Source: an uncultured Collinsella sp. (GTDB lineage: Bacteria; Actinomycetota; Coriobacteriia; Coriobacteriales; Coriobacteriaceae). Taken from it: DNA of 64,000 nt. Every line of letters starts with the position of its first letter. The stretch's first letter is position 1. The notes below the pieces were generated by a model. It searched no databases, had not been told where the DNA came from, and saw nothing but the letters and a program-made list of their open reading frames with translations. Shown piece by piece: positions 1 to 8,811 of this stretch. The translations under genes were made by a program, and so were the position numbers. The stretch is from positions 15,075 through 79,074 of the forward strand of contig CATZRJ010000003.1 in assembly GCA_958423535.1 (NCBI GenBank). Direction: 5' to 3'.

Positions 1-1021
1 TCGACTGCAGCAGCAGCGTTGCCCAGATGTTGCGGCTTCGGATAATCGAGAGCACGTTGTCGATCTGGGGGATCTGCAGATTTGCGAAGTCATCGAGCAT
101 AAAGCGCACGGGCACGGGCAGGCTGCCGTCGGGCTGCCTATCGGCCTCACGAATGAGGCCCATAAACGCCTGCGAAATAAAGAGGCCGGTCAGCGGATCG
201 AGATTGCGGTCAATATCGCTCACGGTTACAAACAGGGCGCAGGGGTTGTGTCCCATGGAAGCGAAGTCCACCTGATGGCACTCACGATAGAGCTGTGCCG
301 CACCGTCGAATCCCAGACACATGACCTTTTCGGCAAGGATGCCGACGATGCTCGCGTGCATGCGCTCGGCATTTTGCGTAATGGCGTAGCGCCGCCATAG
401 CGAGAGGGCATAGCTTTGGGGGTCGGTCGTGATCAGGTCGTCAAACAATCGACCCGTGGCACCGTCCTGCAGGTGCTCGATCAGCTTGATGACCGAGCTG
501 ATCGTCTGCTCGTCGGCGGGCAGCTGTTCGGTGACGTAGGCGATAAGACACGACAGCAGGTTTGCCGCCGCATGATCCCAAAAAGGCTGGTTGTTGTCCT
601 CGATGGGGCAGATGGCCTTTGCCACCGAGAGGATGTCCTGCTGGTTGGGCCTGCCGTCCGCCTTGCGGCGAATGTGCCTCAGGGGGTTGTAGCCGCAGCG
701 CTCGATGCCGGGCGCAAGGGCCGGGACGGTGTTGAGGTCGGCGAAGTTGAGACATTGCACGCGGTAACCGTGGGCTGCCAGCACGGGTCCCACTTCGCGA
801 CAGAGCGTGCCTTTGGTGTCGAGCACGATGTGGCTTGCGTTCATTTGCAGCAGGTTGGGCTTGAGGACGTTTCGGGTCTTGCCGGCTCCCGAGGGGCCGA
901 TCACAAGTGCATTGTTGTTGAGTCCCGTTTGGCGGGTGTCGCAGGAAAGCGTTCGATCCTTGGCGAGGATGGTGGACGATGCGGACTTAGATGCGGCGAG
1001 ACGGCTGGCGAGGTTAGACAT
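1..1021 (-). CDS. Type IV secretion coupling protein, VirD4/TraG family (partial)
   Basis: Reading the minus strand from an ATG at 1021 gives an uninterrupted frame of about 340 codons that runs off the window edge, so the C-terminus is missing. A Walker A motif GPSGAGKT lies at residues 42-49 and a Walker B-like MLDDFANL near residue 310; both fit the hexameric DNA-pumping ATPases (VirD4/TraG/TraD) that deliver relaxosome DNA to a conjugation channel at the inner membrane. No N-terminal membrane helices precede the Walker A, so this is a soluble or short-form coupling protein. The ATG overlaps the stop of the ClpP-like gene (ATGTCTAA), implying translational coupling. It marks the window edge as part of an integrative conjugative element. 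Confidence 0.85.
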   Translation of the reverse strand, partial: MSNLASRLAASKSASSTILAKDRTLSCDTRQTGLNNNALVIGPSGAGKTRNVLKPNLLQMNASHIVLDTKGTLCREVGPVLAAHGYRVQCLNFADLNTVPALAPGIERCGYNPLRHIRRKADGRPNQQDILSVAKAICPIEDNNQPFWDHAAANLLSCLIAYVTEQLPADEQTISSVIKLIEHLQDGATGRLFDDLITTDPQSYALSLWRRYAITQNAERMHASIVGILAEKVMCLGFDGAAQLYRECHQVDFASMGHNPCALFVTVSDIDRNLDPLTGLFISQAFMGLIREADRQPDGSLPVPVRFMLDDFANLQIPQIDNVLSIIRSRNIWATLLLQS

Positions 1022-1631
1022 GGGCGACCTCCTTGGTGGTCGAGAGGATTTCGTGGGCAAAGCCGAGCTCGACGGCGCGCTCGGCCGAAAGGTAGGTGTC
1101 TTTTGCAGTAAGGGACTGGATGCGCTTGGGCGTGAGGCCGCTGCGGTCCGAGAGGATTTGCGTGAGGGTCTTGCGGGTCTGCATGAGACGCCGGCTGGTT
1201 TCCTGCAGCGCAAGTGCCGAGCCGCCTGCCCCCTGGGGGATCAGCGGGTCGTGAATCATGAGCTCTGCATGGGGCGCCATACGGCGATCGTCGCCGCCCA
1301 TAAAGATCACGGCGCCCATGGACGCGGCGAATTCCAGGCAGACGGTGCGGACGGGGCACGATGCGAGGCGCATGGCGTCATAGATCGCAAGACCCGATCG
1401 CACGCTTCCGCCGGCGCTGGCGACAAATATGGTGATGGGGCGGCTGGGGTCGGTGGCATCGAGCAGGCGGATCTGCTGGCATAGGTCGTGGGCCATCGGG
1501 GTTTCGATGTTTCCCATGACGGAGAGCTCGCGACGGGCGAGCATCTCATCGTAAATGCTGGTGAGCGTGATACCTCGGGCGGATTCACGCATGGTGAGGG
1601 GGCTGATGATGGGGGAATGATTGGTGTCCAT
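1014..1631 (-). CDS. ClpP-like serine protease of a conjugative module
   Basis: A 205-residue ClpP/crotonase-fold peptidase. The triad can be placed: Ser104 in EFAASMGA, His127 in ELMIHDP and a probable Asp178 in AKDTYLSAERAVELG. The ATG at 1631 is chosen because AAAGGAG sits just upstream; a longer reading to 1844 has no ribosome site and odd composition. Length is close to housekeeping ClpP, but the flanking genes are a VirD4-like ATPase (stop/start overlap) and a mobile-element hypothetical, so this is an element-borne paralogue. No Clp ATPase is visible nearby. Role inferred: processing or turnover of a transfer protein or a host factor. Confidence 0.85.
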   Translation of the reverse strand: MDTNHSPIISPLTMRESARGITLTSIYDEMLARRELSVMGNIETPMAHDLCQQIRLLDATDPSRPITIFVASAGGSVRSGLAIYDAMRLASCPVRTVCLEFAASMGAVIFMGGDDRRMAPHAELMIHDPLIPQGAGGSALALQETSRRLMQTRKTLTQILSDRSGLTPKRIQSLTAKDTYLSAERAVELGFAHEILSTTKEVAHV

Positions 1632-1693
1632 GGGGACTCCTTTCTGTTGGTTGTGTTGTGGAATAGGATTGTTGCCCGCGGAGGGCTGGCGGG

Positions 1694-2584
1694 CTACAGG
1701 GTTCGTCCGAGCCTGAGATCGAGCTCGGTTGTGGGGCAGGCTGCCTGTCCGTGCGGCTCGCAAGCGCCAAGGGCTCCAAAGCGATGGAGCGTTGCGGCGG
1801 GCGTGGTGTAGGCGAGCCGCAGCTGATGCTCGACAGGGGCACATCCGTCATTTTTGTAATGAGCCGCGTAGTACTGCGCGATGCTGGCGTTCATCTCGCT
1901 GCCATTGCGATGGCGCCCAAACTGGCGTCTGCAGGTCTCGATGATCTTTGCTACCGACTTGGGTGCCGTCGCGGGAACAAGGGCGAGATAGCCCTCAAAT
2001 AGCTCGTTGATGCTCAGGAGGCACAGCAGGTCGATCAGCGTCCTTATGGCTGCTCCCTCGGCGGAAAAGTGCGCGGTCATGCGGTTATATCGGTTGCGGT
2101 CGACGATGGCTGCATGGGGTCTCGGAGTTTTCTGCCCTGTGGTCCCGGGCTTTTGCCGCGCCTGTGTATTGAGCTCGACGTTGCAGCGCTTGAGGCCGTC
2201 CAACGGAAGGAACAGTGCGGTGCGCAGGGTGTTCCGCTTGCTTTCGAGTTCATGACGCTCGTCGGGTTCCCATTCGAGCTTGAGTTTCGTGTCGAGCGCC
2301 GTAATCATATGGGCTAGGCAGCCTACGGTAAGAACGTACGAATCGTTGTCGCGTTTTGGGGCATAGGGGTCTGTCAGCTTGCGAATGTCGGGGTCGCCCA
2401 TGATCTTTGTGCAGCGCTTCAGCAGTTGAGGGTGGTCGGCCAAGATCGTCGCGAGCGGTAGCGACGCGTAGTTCTTGATGGTCGCGGCGGCAAAGGCGGC
2501 GTCATATTCGTTTGCATATGCTCGCTCAATGCGGGCATCCAGAATGCTTTTCTTATCGCCGTCTTCAGCGTGGTGGTTTGTCAT
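1694..2584 (-). CDS. Hypothetical protein of the conjugative element
   Basis: A 296-residue protein I do not recognise. The ATG at 2584 has GGAG six bases upstream; an in-frame extension to 2740 adds a His/Gln-rich stretch from repetitive DNA and is unlikely to be translated. The sequence is mostly helical and charged, without signal peptide, membrane helices or an obvious catalytic motif. It is 62 bases upstream of the ClpP-like gene on the same strand, so it probably heads this cotranscribed segment. The function is unknown. Confidence 0.6.
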   Translation of the reverse strand: MTNHHAEDGDKKSILDARIERAYANEYDAAFAAATIKNYASLPLATILADHPQLLKRCTKIMGDPDIRKLTDPYAPKRDNDSYVLTVGCLAHMITALDTKLKLEWEPDERHELESKRNTLRTALFLPLDGLKRCNVELNTQARQKPGTTGQKTPRPHAAIVDRNRYNRMTAHFSAEGAAIRTLIDLLCLLSINELFEGYLALVPATAPKSVAKIIETCRRQFGRHRNGSEMNASIAQYYAAHYKNDGCAPVEHQLRLAYTTPAATLHRFGALGACEPHGQAACPTTELDLRLGRTL

Positions 2585-3074
2585 AGCTTCTCCAATCGGT
2601 TGATGTTCGTGCTGTTTGTTGATGTGTTGGTTGTCGTGAGTGATGTGCTTGCCGTGGGTGATGTGCTGACGTTGGGGTGCTATGCGGTTTTCAATGTGCC
2701 CGTGAGGCAGTTGCTGCAGGGGCGGGATAGGACGGCCCATGCAAGGCGGAAGGCATCGTGCTCAAAATCGAGACAGCAATGCCCGGGGTGCCTCACATGT
2801 GGCAGTTACCTCATTAAGTTGTCATTGCGTTTGGGGTTGTACTTTGCCGATCTTCTTTCTCTTACACGCTGAAAACTGAAACTGAATATGCTCGATCTAC
2901 TTAAAACCGCAACGGCGGTCTTTTATCAACTTATATGTCGGAACGCGTCTTTGCAAGTACTTTTTTGCGTTTGTTTCAAATGGGGTGGTTTTGCAACCGT
3001 CATACGCGCGCTGTGCGAACGTGCCCCGGCTCGGATAAGATAGTGCGCGATAAAAACGATGCAAGGAGGCATAT
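2585..3074. other. 490-bp intergenic region between the mobile module and the HAD gene
   Basis: No gene is supported here. It holds an imperfect direct repeat of GTGATGTGCT around 2639-2670, a hairpin terminator at 2906-2924, and presumably promoters for the minus-strand element genes and the plus-strand HAD gene. It is the natural place for an element boundary or attachment site, but no duplicated att core could be identified from one end alone. Confidence 0.5.
2906..2924 (+). terminator. Hairpin terminator near the mobile-element boundary
   Basis: ACCGC/GCGGT stem with an AACG loop, followed by TTTT. AAAA on the other side makes it usable in both directions. Confidence 0.55.
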
Positions 3075-3917
3075 ATGGCAATCAAAGCCATTGCGATGGA
3101 TATCGACGGTACGCTCACCAACGACCAAAAGGTCATCAGCCCGCGTACGCGCGAGAAGCTGCTCGCGGCGCAGGAGTCGGGCATTAAGCTCATCTTGGCT
3201 TCGGGCCGTCCCGCATGGGGGCTGCACGCCTTGGCGCAGGAGCTCGACCTTCAAAACCATGACGGTCTGCTAGTTGCCTTTAATGGCGCGCATGTGGTCG
3301 ACGCTCAGACCGATGAGGTGCTGTTCGATCAGGCTATGCCTGCCGACGAATTGCATCGCTTGATTGATCACCTGCGTAATTTTGACGTGATCCCTATGAT
3401 TTCGCTCGGTCGTGATTTGCACGTCGAGGACTCGTACCATTGCATGATCACGCTGCCTGACGGCTCGCAGAAGAATATCGTCAAGTATGAGCGCGATGCG
3501 TGCGATCTTAAGATCCGCGAGGTGGAGAGCCTGCATGAGGTCGCTGATGCTTATCCCGTGGACAAGCTGTTGACGGCGGGCGATCCGGCCTACCTGCAGG
3601 CGCATTACGAGGAGATGTATGCGCCCTTTACCCAGACGCTTTCGGGCATGTTTACGGCCGACTGGTACTTTGAGTACACGGCGCCCGGTATCGACAAGGC
3701 CCGCGCGCTCGAGGGTGCCCTGCCCAAGCTTGGCATCGATGCCAGCGAGGTCGTATCGTTTGGCGACGGCCAGAATGACAAGTCCATGATTGAGTGGGCC
3801 GGCACCGGTGTTGCCATGGGCAACGCCGTCGATGAGGTTAAGGCTGTGGCCCAGATGGTGACCGCCAATAACAACGAAGATGGTATTGCGGTGGCGCTGG
3901 ATAAGCTGCTGGGTTAG
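3075..3917 (+). CDS. Cof-type HAD-IIB phosphatase
   Basis: A 280-residue haloacid dehalogenase hydrolase of the Cof/YidA subfamily. Motif I is DIDGTLT near residues 9-15, motif II is the Ser of LASGRP near residue 43, and motif IV is FGDGQNDKSMIEWAG near residues 226-240. The C2B cap lies between motifs II and III. Such enzymes dephosphorylate sugar phosphates or flavin and pyridoxal phosphates in the cytosol; the substrate cannot be told from sequence. AAGGAGG precedes the ATG. It is monocistronic, ending at a terminator before the next HAD gene. Confidence 0.9.
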   Translation: MAIKAIAMDIDGTLTNDQKVISPRTREKLLAAQESGIKLILASGRPAWGLHALAQELDLQNHDGLLVAFNGAHVVDAQTDEVLFDQAMPADELHRLIDHLRNFDVIPMISLGRDLHVEDSYHCMITLPDGSQKNIVKYERDACDLKIREVESLHEVADAYPVDKLLTAGDPAYLQAHYEEMYAPFTQTLSGMFTADWYFEYTAPGIDKARALEGALPKLGIDASEVVSFGDGQNDKSMIEWAGTGVAMGNAVDEVKAVAQMVTANNNEDGIAVALDKLLG

Positions 3918-3940
3918 AATCGCCGATTAATGCATGGTTC

Positions 3941-3969
3941 GGGCGCCTGCTCGCGGGCGTCCTTTTGTT
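3941..3969 (+). terminator. Terminator of the Cof-type HAD gene
   Basis: GGGCGCC pairs with GGGCGTCC (one G-U) followed by TTTTGTT. Confidence 0.7.
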
Positions 3970-3981
3970 AGGGAGGGTGCC

Positions 3982-4641
3982 GTGTCCGCATTTCCGTTCG
4001 ATGCCGTTATCTTTGACATGGACGGCGTCATTGTCGATACCGAGTATTACTACCTGGGCGAGACTGCCGCGTTTGCCAAGGAGCTTGGGCTTAACCTGAC
4101 TCAAGAGGAGTTGAATGGGCAGGTCGGTACCTCGCATCAGTTCTTCCTGCATATGCTGGTCGATTGGTTTGAGCGCGCCGGTAAGGGGCATTTTACTGGC
4201 GAGGAAGCGTTGGCCCGTTGGGACGAGTGGGCGCATAAGCGTCCGCGCGACTATCAGGCTTTGATTAACCCAGGCGCCGTGGATACGATTCGAGAGCTGC
4301 CGCGCCGTGGCGTTCGCGTGGCGCTTGCCAGCTCGTCGCCCATGGTTAGCATCGAGGAAGTGCTCAACGCGTGCGGGCTGTCGGATGCCTTTGAGTATGT
4401 GGTGAGCGGCGAGCAGTTTAAGGAGAGCAAGCCCGAGCCCGACATCTACCTGCATGCGCTGGACCTGCTGGGGCTGCCCGCGAATCGCTGCTGCTGCGTT
4501 GAGGATTCGGTGCCCGGCATCACTGCCGGCAAGCGAGCCGGCCTGACAGTCATTGCCAAGCGCGAGGAGCGCTTTGGCTTTAGCCAGGATACCGCGGACA
4601 AGATTATCGACCAGCTGCCGGAGCTGCTCACGCTTTCTTAG
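3982..4641 (+). CDS. HAD-IA hydrolase, beta-phosphoglucomutase-like
   Basis: A 219-residue HAD subfamily IA protein. Motif I FDMDGVIVDTE is near residues 9-19, motif II LASSSP near 115, motif III Lys in FKESKPEPD near 145 and motif IV VEDSVPGI near 170. The alpha-helical C1 cap follows motif I. Starts: the GTG at 3982 has GGGAGGG upstream and begins MSAFPFDAVIFD, which fits the family better than an upstream in-frame start inside the preceding terminator. Either a sugar-phosphate phosphatase or a mutase is possible; the product is not resolved. Confidence 0.85.
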   Translation: MSAFPFDAVIFDMDGVIVDTEYYYLGETAAFAKELGLNLTQEELNGQVGTSHQFFLHMLVDWFERAGKGHFTGEEALARWDEWAHKRPRDYQALINPGAVDTIRELPRRGVRVALASSSPMVSIEEVLNACGLSDAFEYVVSGEQFKESKPEPDIYLHALDLLGLPANRCCCVEDSVPGITAGKRAGLTVIAKREERFGFSQDTADKIIDQLPELLTLS

Positions 4642-4724
4642 GAGCGCGGTAGTTGCGCGTTTTTCGGGTCAGATGAGTAAATAGCCAACATTTTGGTGCG
4701 GCAGCAAGCATACTTTATGCTAAT

Positions 4725-4765
4725 GCGGGCTCAAGGGCTTGTTGAATGCCCTTGAGCCCGCTTTT
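4725..4765 (+). terminator. Strong terminator after the HAD pair
   Basis: A perfect 14-bp stem, GCGGGCTCAAGGGC against its complement, with a 9-base loop, followed by TTTT. Confidence 0.9.
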
Positions 4766-4791
4766 GACTTAATTGTGCTGGGAGAGGGTAT

Positions 4792-5535
4792 ATGCCACCG
4801 ACTGAAGGGCTAACTGACGGTAAAGCAGCGATACCGCTGTACCAACAGGTTATCGATATCATTAAAAACGAAATCAACTCCGGCGCCTACAAGGCAGGCA
4901 CGCGGATACCCAACGAATTCGAATTGGCTGAGAGCTATAAAGTTGGCCGCGTTACCGTGCGGCGCGCTATTGAGGAGCTCGTCCAGCAGGGCTATCTAAC
5001 GAAGCGACAGGGGAAAGGCACGTTTGTCAATGCCCCCAAGCTCAAGCGCAAGATTCGCCAGAAGGGTGACGTCCAGAGTTTTTCGGACGCATGCCGCGTT
5101 AACGGAATGGAACCGGGGGCGTGTGTCATTTCGAGAAAGATACTGCCGGCGGATTCCACCGAAGCACAGTTCTTTGGTGTTCCCGTTGGAACTGACTTGA
5201 TTTGCGTTGAGCGCGTGCGCACTGCCGATGGCGTCCCTGTCATGCTCGAGAACAACATTTATGTCTACGAGGACAACGCCTATCTATCAACGGCACCTCT
5301 ATCTAACCAATCCATTTTTGAGTTCGTGCGCGACCAGACGGGCCGCACGCCCGCGTTTACCGACCCGTGCACGCTCGAGATCGCGTGCGCGTCGCCCGAG
5401 GTCGCTCGACTGTTGGCAGTTCCCGTTGGCGAACCCTTGTTTTATATGGAAGCCTTCTTTTTCGATGAGCAGCGGCGGCCGTTTATCATCGGTCGTCAGC
5501 GGATCGTTGGGTCTCGCTACGTTTTTGACATCTAG
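4792..5535 (+). CDS. GntR family regulator, HutC/FrlR type (UTRA domain)
   Basis: A 247-residue repressor-type protein. An N-terminal winged helix (about 14-80) carries the GntR signature IPNEFELAESYKVGRVTVRRAIEEL; a UTRA ligand-binding domain fills about 95-245. It stands directly upstream of the FrlBCD-like catabolic operon with its own terminator between, the arrangement of E. coli frlR and related fructosamine regulators. Its probable operator is the perfect palindrome at 5689-5711. The likely ligand is a phosphorylated fructosamine, by analogy with UTRA proteins that bind sugar-phosphate intermediates; this is inference. Confidence 0.88.
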   Translation: MPPTEGLTDGKAAIPLYQQVIDIIKNEINSGAYKAGTRIPNEFELAESYKVGRVTVRRAIEELVQQGYLTKRQGKGTFVNAPKLKRKIRQKGDVQSFSDACRVNGMEPGACVISRKILPADSTEAQFFGVPVGTDLICVERVRTADGVPVMLENNIYVYEDNAYLSTAPLSNQSIFEFVRDQTGRTPAFTDPCTLEIACASPEVARLLAVPVGEPLFYMEAFFFDEQRRPFIIGRQRIVGSRYVFDI

Positions 5536-5552
5536 GACATTGCGAATGGAAG

Positions 5553-5578
5553 CGCCCGGTGGATCATCTCACCGGGCG
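5553..5578 (+). terminator. Terminator of the GntR gene
   Basis: CGCCCGGTG pairs perfectly with CACCGGGCG over an 8-base loop; a short T run follows. Confidence 0.75.
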
Positions 5579-5645
5579 TTTCCATACCGTTCACGGCGCA
5601 AACGCAACCGTTCAACCGCGTTGCGGCAATCAGTTTGAAATTATC

Positions 5646-5674
5646 TTGATGGCGAGAAAAGCTGCTGGTAATCT
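5646..5674 (+). promoter_or_regulatory. Sigma70-type promoter of the fructosamine operon
   Basis: TTGATG, 17 bases, TAATCT. Transcription would begin near 5681, just before the operator palindrome. Confidence 0.6.
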
Positions 5675-5688
5675 ATGGGACGTCATAG

Positions 5689-5711
5689 AACGTTTGCATT
5701 GTGCAAACGTT
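5689..5711. promoter_or_regulatory. Perfect operator palindrome, probable GntR site
   Basis: AACGTTTGCA and TGCAAACGTT are perfect inverted repeats around TTG, placed at about +8 to +30 of the predicted transcript and 42 bases before the transporter ATG. The position fits a roadblock-type repressor site for the neighbouring GntR protein. Confidence 0.75.
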
Positions 5712-5753
5712 GAAGCGAGATGCGATGCAGTCTCGAGTTCTTTGGAGGTATCT

Positions 5754-7217
5754 ATGTCAGATACGAAGGCGAAGAAGACAAACAGACGTTTTAAGTTCAA
5801 ATTACCGCATGTCTATACGATCATGTTCTTGCTGATCGTTGTCTTTGCGGTCCTGACTTGGATCGTTCCCTCTGGTCAGTATCAGCGCAAGACGATTTCG
5901 ACAGCGGCGGGCGAGCGTGAAGTCGCCGTTGCTGGAACCTATGAACAGGTCGATAAGAACTACACCGATTCCGAGACCGGCGAGACCATCAATCTGGGTC
6001 AGGATATCTTCGCGGTCCTGCAAGCGCCCACCAAGGGTATCCAAGAGGCTGCCGACGTCGTTGCGTTCGTCTTATTGATTGGCGGATCGTTCGCAATCAT
6101 CACCAAGACCAACGCTTTGAATGCCGGCATGAGCCGTGTGATTAAAAAGCTCAAGAACAAGGACATCCTCATCATTCCCATCACGATGACGTTGCTGTCC
6201 ATTTGCGGCACTACGTTTGGTATGTCTGAGGAAGCCCTGCCGTTCTATGCCATCTTCATTCCCATCATGATGGGTATCGGTTATGACTCGATGACGGCAT
6301 TCATCATCTGCTTCCTTGGTCCTAACTTGGGATATTGTGCTTCGACCATCGACCCGTTTAATGTTTTGATCGCCCAAGGCATCATTGGCATCGAGGGTAA
6401 TCCGCAACTGTGGCTGCGTGCCGTTTCTTGGGTCATCTTCACTGCCGTCGGTATCGCATGGGCCATGCGCTACGCCATGCGCGTCAAGAAAAATCCCGAG
6501 TCGTCCATTGTGTACGAGGACGATAAGCTCAAGCGTATTGAGTTTTCCGTGACCGATGCCTCCATCGAGGAAGAGTTCACTATCCGTCAGAAGCTCGTGC
6601 TTATCGATTTTGCTTGCGGTATGGGCATTATCGTCTGGGGTCTTGTTACCCAGGGCTGGTACATGAATGAGATTTCCGCCGTGTTCCTTGGTATGGGCTT
6701 GCTTGCCGGTATCCTGGGCGGCCTTGACCAGCAGACGATCGCCGAGGAGTTCGTTAAAGGCATTGCCGACTTTGCGTATGCCGCTATCGTCATCGGCATC
6801 GCTCGCGGTATCTTGGTCATCGCAGAGGGTGGCATGATCATCGACACCATCCTCCAGGCGCTCGCTACTGCACTCGCCGGTGCACCTGCCGCCGTCTACA
6901 CCACGTTTATGTATATCGTCCTTGGCCTGCTCTCTTTGCTGGTTCCCTCGAGCTCTGGACTTGCGGCGCTCACCATGCCCGTCATGGGTCCGCTGACCGA
7001 GCTTATGGGCCTCAATCCCGAAGCCGCCGTTACCGCGCTCCAGTTTGCTAATCAGACCATCAACACCATCAGTCCCGTGGCGGGCATGACGGTTGCCGGC
7101 CTTGCCGTGGCAAAGATCTCGTTTGGTCAATGGTGGAAGACCATTTGGAAGTTCTTCATTTTCATGGTCGTCTTTGGCCTGATCGTAACGGCAATCTCTG
7201 GCATGCTTCCGGTGTAG
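5754..7217 (+). CDS. YfcC-family membrane transporter
   Basis: A 487-residue polytopic inner-membrane protein of the YfcC/DcuC-like family (about 11-12 hydrophobic segments). The first helix is VYTIMFLLIVVFAVLTWIVP, followed by a conserved extracytoplasmic PSGQYQR segment; the last part holds PSSSGLAALTMPVMGPL and NQTINTISPVAGM, typical re-entrant motifs of this fold. The start at ATG 5754 is fixed by TTTGGAGG. As first gene of the operon behind the GntR operator it is likely the uptake system for the operon's substrate, taking the place that FrlA or FraA fills in enterobacteria. Specificity is inferred only from context. Confidence 0.85.
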   Translation: MSDTKAKKTNRRFKFKLPHVYTIMFLLIVVFAVLTWIVPSGQYQRKTISTAAGEREVAVAGTYEQVDKNYTDSETGETINLGQDIFAVLQAPTKGIQEAADVVAFVLLIGGSFAIITKTNALNAGMSRVIKKLKNKDILIIPITMTLLSICGTTFGMSEEALPFYAIFIPIMMGIGYDSMTAFIICFLGPNLGYCASTIDPFNVLIAQGIIGIEGNPQLWLRAVSWVIFTAVGIAWAMRYAMRVKKNPESSIVYEDDKLKRIEFSVTDASIEEEFTIRQKLVLIDFACGMGIIVWGLVTQGWYMNEISAVFLGMGLLAGILGGLDQQTIAEEFVKGIADFAYAAIVIGIARGILVIAEGGMIIDTILQALATALAGAPAAVYTTFMYIVLGLLSLLVPSSSGLAALTMPVMGPLTELMGLNPEAAVTALQFANQTINTISPVAGMTVAGLAVAKISFGQWWKTIWKFFIFMVVFGLIVTAISGMLPV

Positions 7218-7226
7218 GTGGTTGTG

Positions 7227-8810
7227 ATGTCTGATCGTTTAACGGTCCTGACGTCTAAGAGCGTCTTTACCGGTACGGGGGACCTGCCGTTCGAAGGTTT
7301 CGTAGCGGTCCGTGGCAATCGAATTGAGGCGGTTGGCACCAAGTGTGAGGTAGCTTCGTATTTGACCCAGGCGGACGAGGTAGTTGACCTGGGCGACCGC
7401 ACCGTCATGCCTGGCCTGATCGATGTGCATACCTTCTATACGGGCTGGGCGCTGCGGACGTTGGGGTCTGATCTATCCGGCGTCGCTGATGCCAAAGAGG
7501 CCGTGTCGCTCTTGCGTGCATGGAAAGATGATCATCCGGATTGCGCGGCGGCTTTTGGCCACAACCTGCCCGAAACGTTGGCATCGGATGCCGAGAACGC
7601 AAACACAGCAGCTGTGTTTGACGAGTGTTTTGGCGATATCCCTGTCGTCTGCTTTACACCGGGCGCGGAGACCTGTGTTCTCAATGCTGCCGCCAGTGCG
7701 CGATACGGCTTTACGCCGCAGGCGTGCTATGCCGAGAAGATCTGGCGCATGATGAGCGATTTCCTCGCGCTGCCCGAGGTGCGTGCCGGGTATTCGGACT
7801 ACATGAGCATGCTTAACGAGCGCGGCGTTACCGCCATCAAGGAGATGGCGTTTGATGACTACTACGGCTTTGCCGACGAAATGGCTCGCCGTGAGGAATC
7901 TGGAGAGCTGACGGTTCGCGTCTCTATGATGTCGCAGCCGGTGGGTGCCGGTGCAAATCTGCCATATGCTCGCGAGGCACGAGAGCGCTTCCGGGGACCG
8001 TTCGTTCGTTTTTCTGGCTTCAACCGTATGACCGATCGCGGCGTATGGGCGGGGCTTGCCGAGATGATTGACCCCTATGAAGACACGGCCGATGCGGGCG
8101 CTGCCGGCAAGACGGTCGTCGAGGAGCCAGAGTGGGATCTGATTGAGAACGAGCTGCGTGCAATTGATGCTGACGGCTTCCGATATTCCTTGCATTGCCA
8201 GGGCGATGGCGCCGTTCGCCGCACCGTGGCGCTCTATGCCTCGCTGCCTCGAGACGAGCATGGACGGATGCTTCGTCGCCATGCGATTACCGATCTCGAG
8301 AACTCTGATCCGACCGATCTTGTCGAGTTTGGCAAGTTGGGTGGAATTTGCGAGGTCTATCCGCAGATTCTGACGCTGGACCGGCGCGAGGATTGCCTGT
8401 CGATGATGCGTCGACAAATCGGCGAGACGCGACTTTTGCACAGCTGGAATCGCCGCGGCATGGAAGATTGCGGATGCACAGTGTGCTGTGGCACGGATTT
8501 GCCGCTGCTGATCCCGAGCCTGGGCGAGTCAATCTACAGTGCGTGCGGCGGATACTTCGACGACGGGCTGCCCGTGAATGAGGCCAACGCGCTGACGCTT
8601 GTCGAGCTCTTGTGCGCTTGGACTGCCGGGGGCGCGTACGACCTGATGCGCGAAGACGAGCTGGGTACGCTCGAGGTCGGCAAGCTTGCCGATATCTGCG
8701 TGCTCGATCGGGATGTGTTTGACCTCGATTATCGCGACGCACGCGATCTTGCGGTTGATATAACGATGTCGGACGGACAAATCGTGTTCGATCGAAATAA
8801 GGAGGCATAA
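7227..8810 (+). CDS. Amidohydrolase, YtcJ-like (amidohydrolase family 3)
   Basis: A 527-residue metal-dependent hydrolase-fold protein. N-terminal beta sandwich, then MPGLIDVHTFYTG (about 60-72), SLHCQGDGAV (about 320), RHAITDLENSDPTDLVEFGKLG and CCGTDLPLLIPSLGES, then the C-terminal GKLADICVLD strand. The usual HxH metal motif reads HTF, so the second His is absent. ATG 7227 has GGTGG upstream; GTG codons at 7218 and 7224 are alternatives. Its stop is followed by one base and the next ATG. Probably hydrolyses or deacylates the imported substrate, but the altered motif makes activity uncertain. Confidence 0.8.
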   Translation: MSDRLTVLTSKSVFTGTGDLPFEGFVAVRGNRIEAVGTKCEVASYLTQADEVVDLGDRTVMPGLIDVHTFYTGWALRTLGSDLSGVADAKEAVSLLRAWKDDHPDCAAAFGHNLPETLASDAENANTAAVFDECFGDIPVVCFTPGAETCVLNAAASARYGFTPQACYAEKIWRMMSDFLALPEVRAGYSDYMSMLNERGVTAIKEMAFDDYYGFADEMARREESGELTVRVSMMSQPVGAGANLPYAREARERFRGPFVRFSGFNRMTDRGVWAGLAEMIDPYEDTADAGAAGKTVVEEPEWDLIENELRAIDADGFRYSLHCQGDGAVRRTVALYASLPRDEHGRMLRRHAITDLENSDPTDLVEFGKLGGICEVYPQILTLDRREDCLSMMRRQIGETRLLHSWNRRGMEDCGCTVCCGTDLPLLIPSLGESIYSACGGYFDDGLPVNEANALTLVELLCAWTAGGAYDLMREDELGTLEVGKLADICVLDRDVFDLDYRDARDLAVDITMSDGQIVFDRNKEA

Positions 8811-8811
8811 G

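Noticed and set aside
2585..2740. N-terminal extension of the mobile-element hypothetical protein to 2740
   Set aside because: His/Gln-rich product from repetitive DNA, no ribosome site; ATG 2584 has GGAG.
6072..7130. Long antisense open frame (352 codons) opposite the YfcC transporter
   Set aside because: It has no ribosome site or domain and mirrors codon bias of the real transporter gene; low-complexity His/Asp-rich product.
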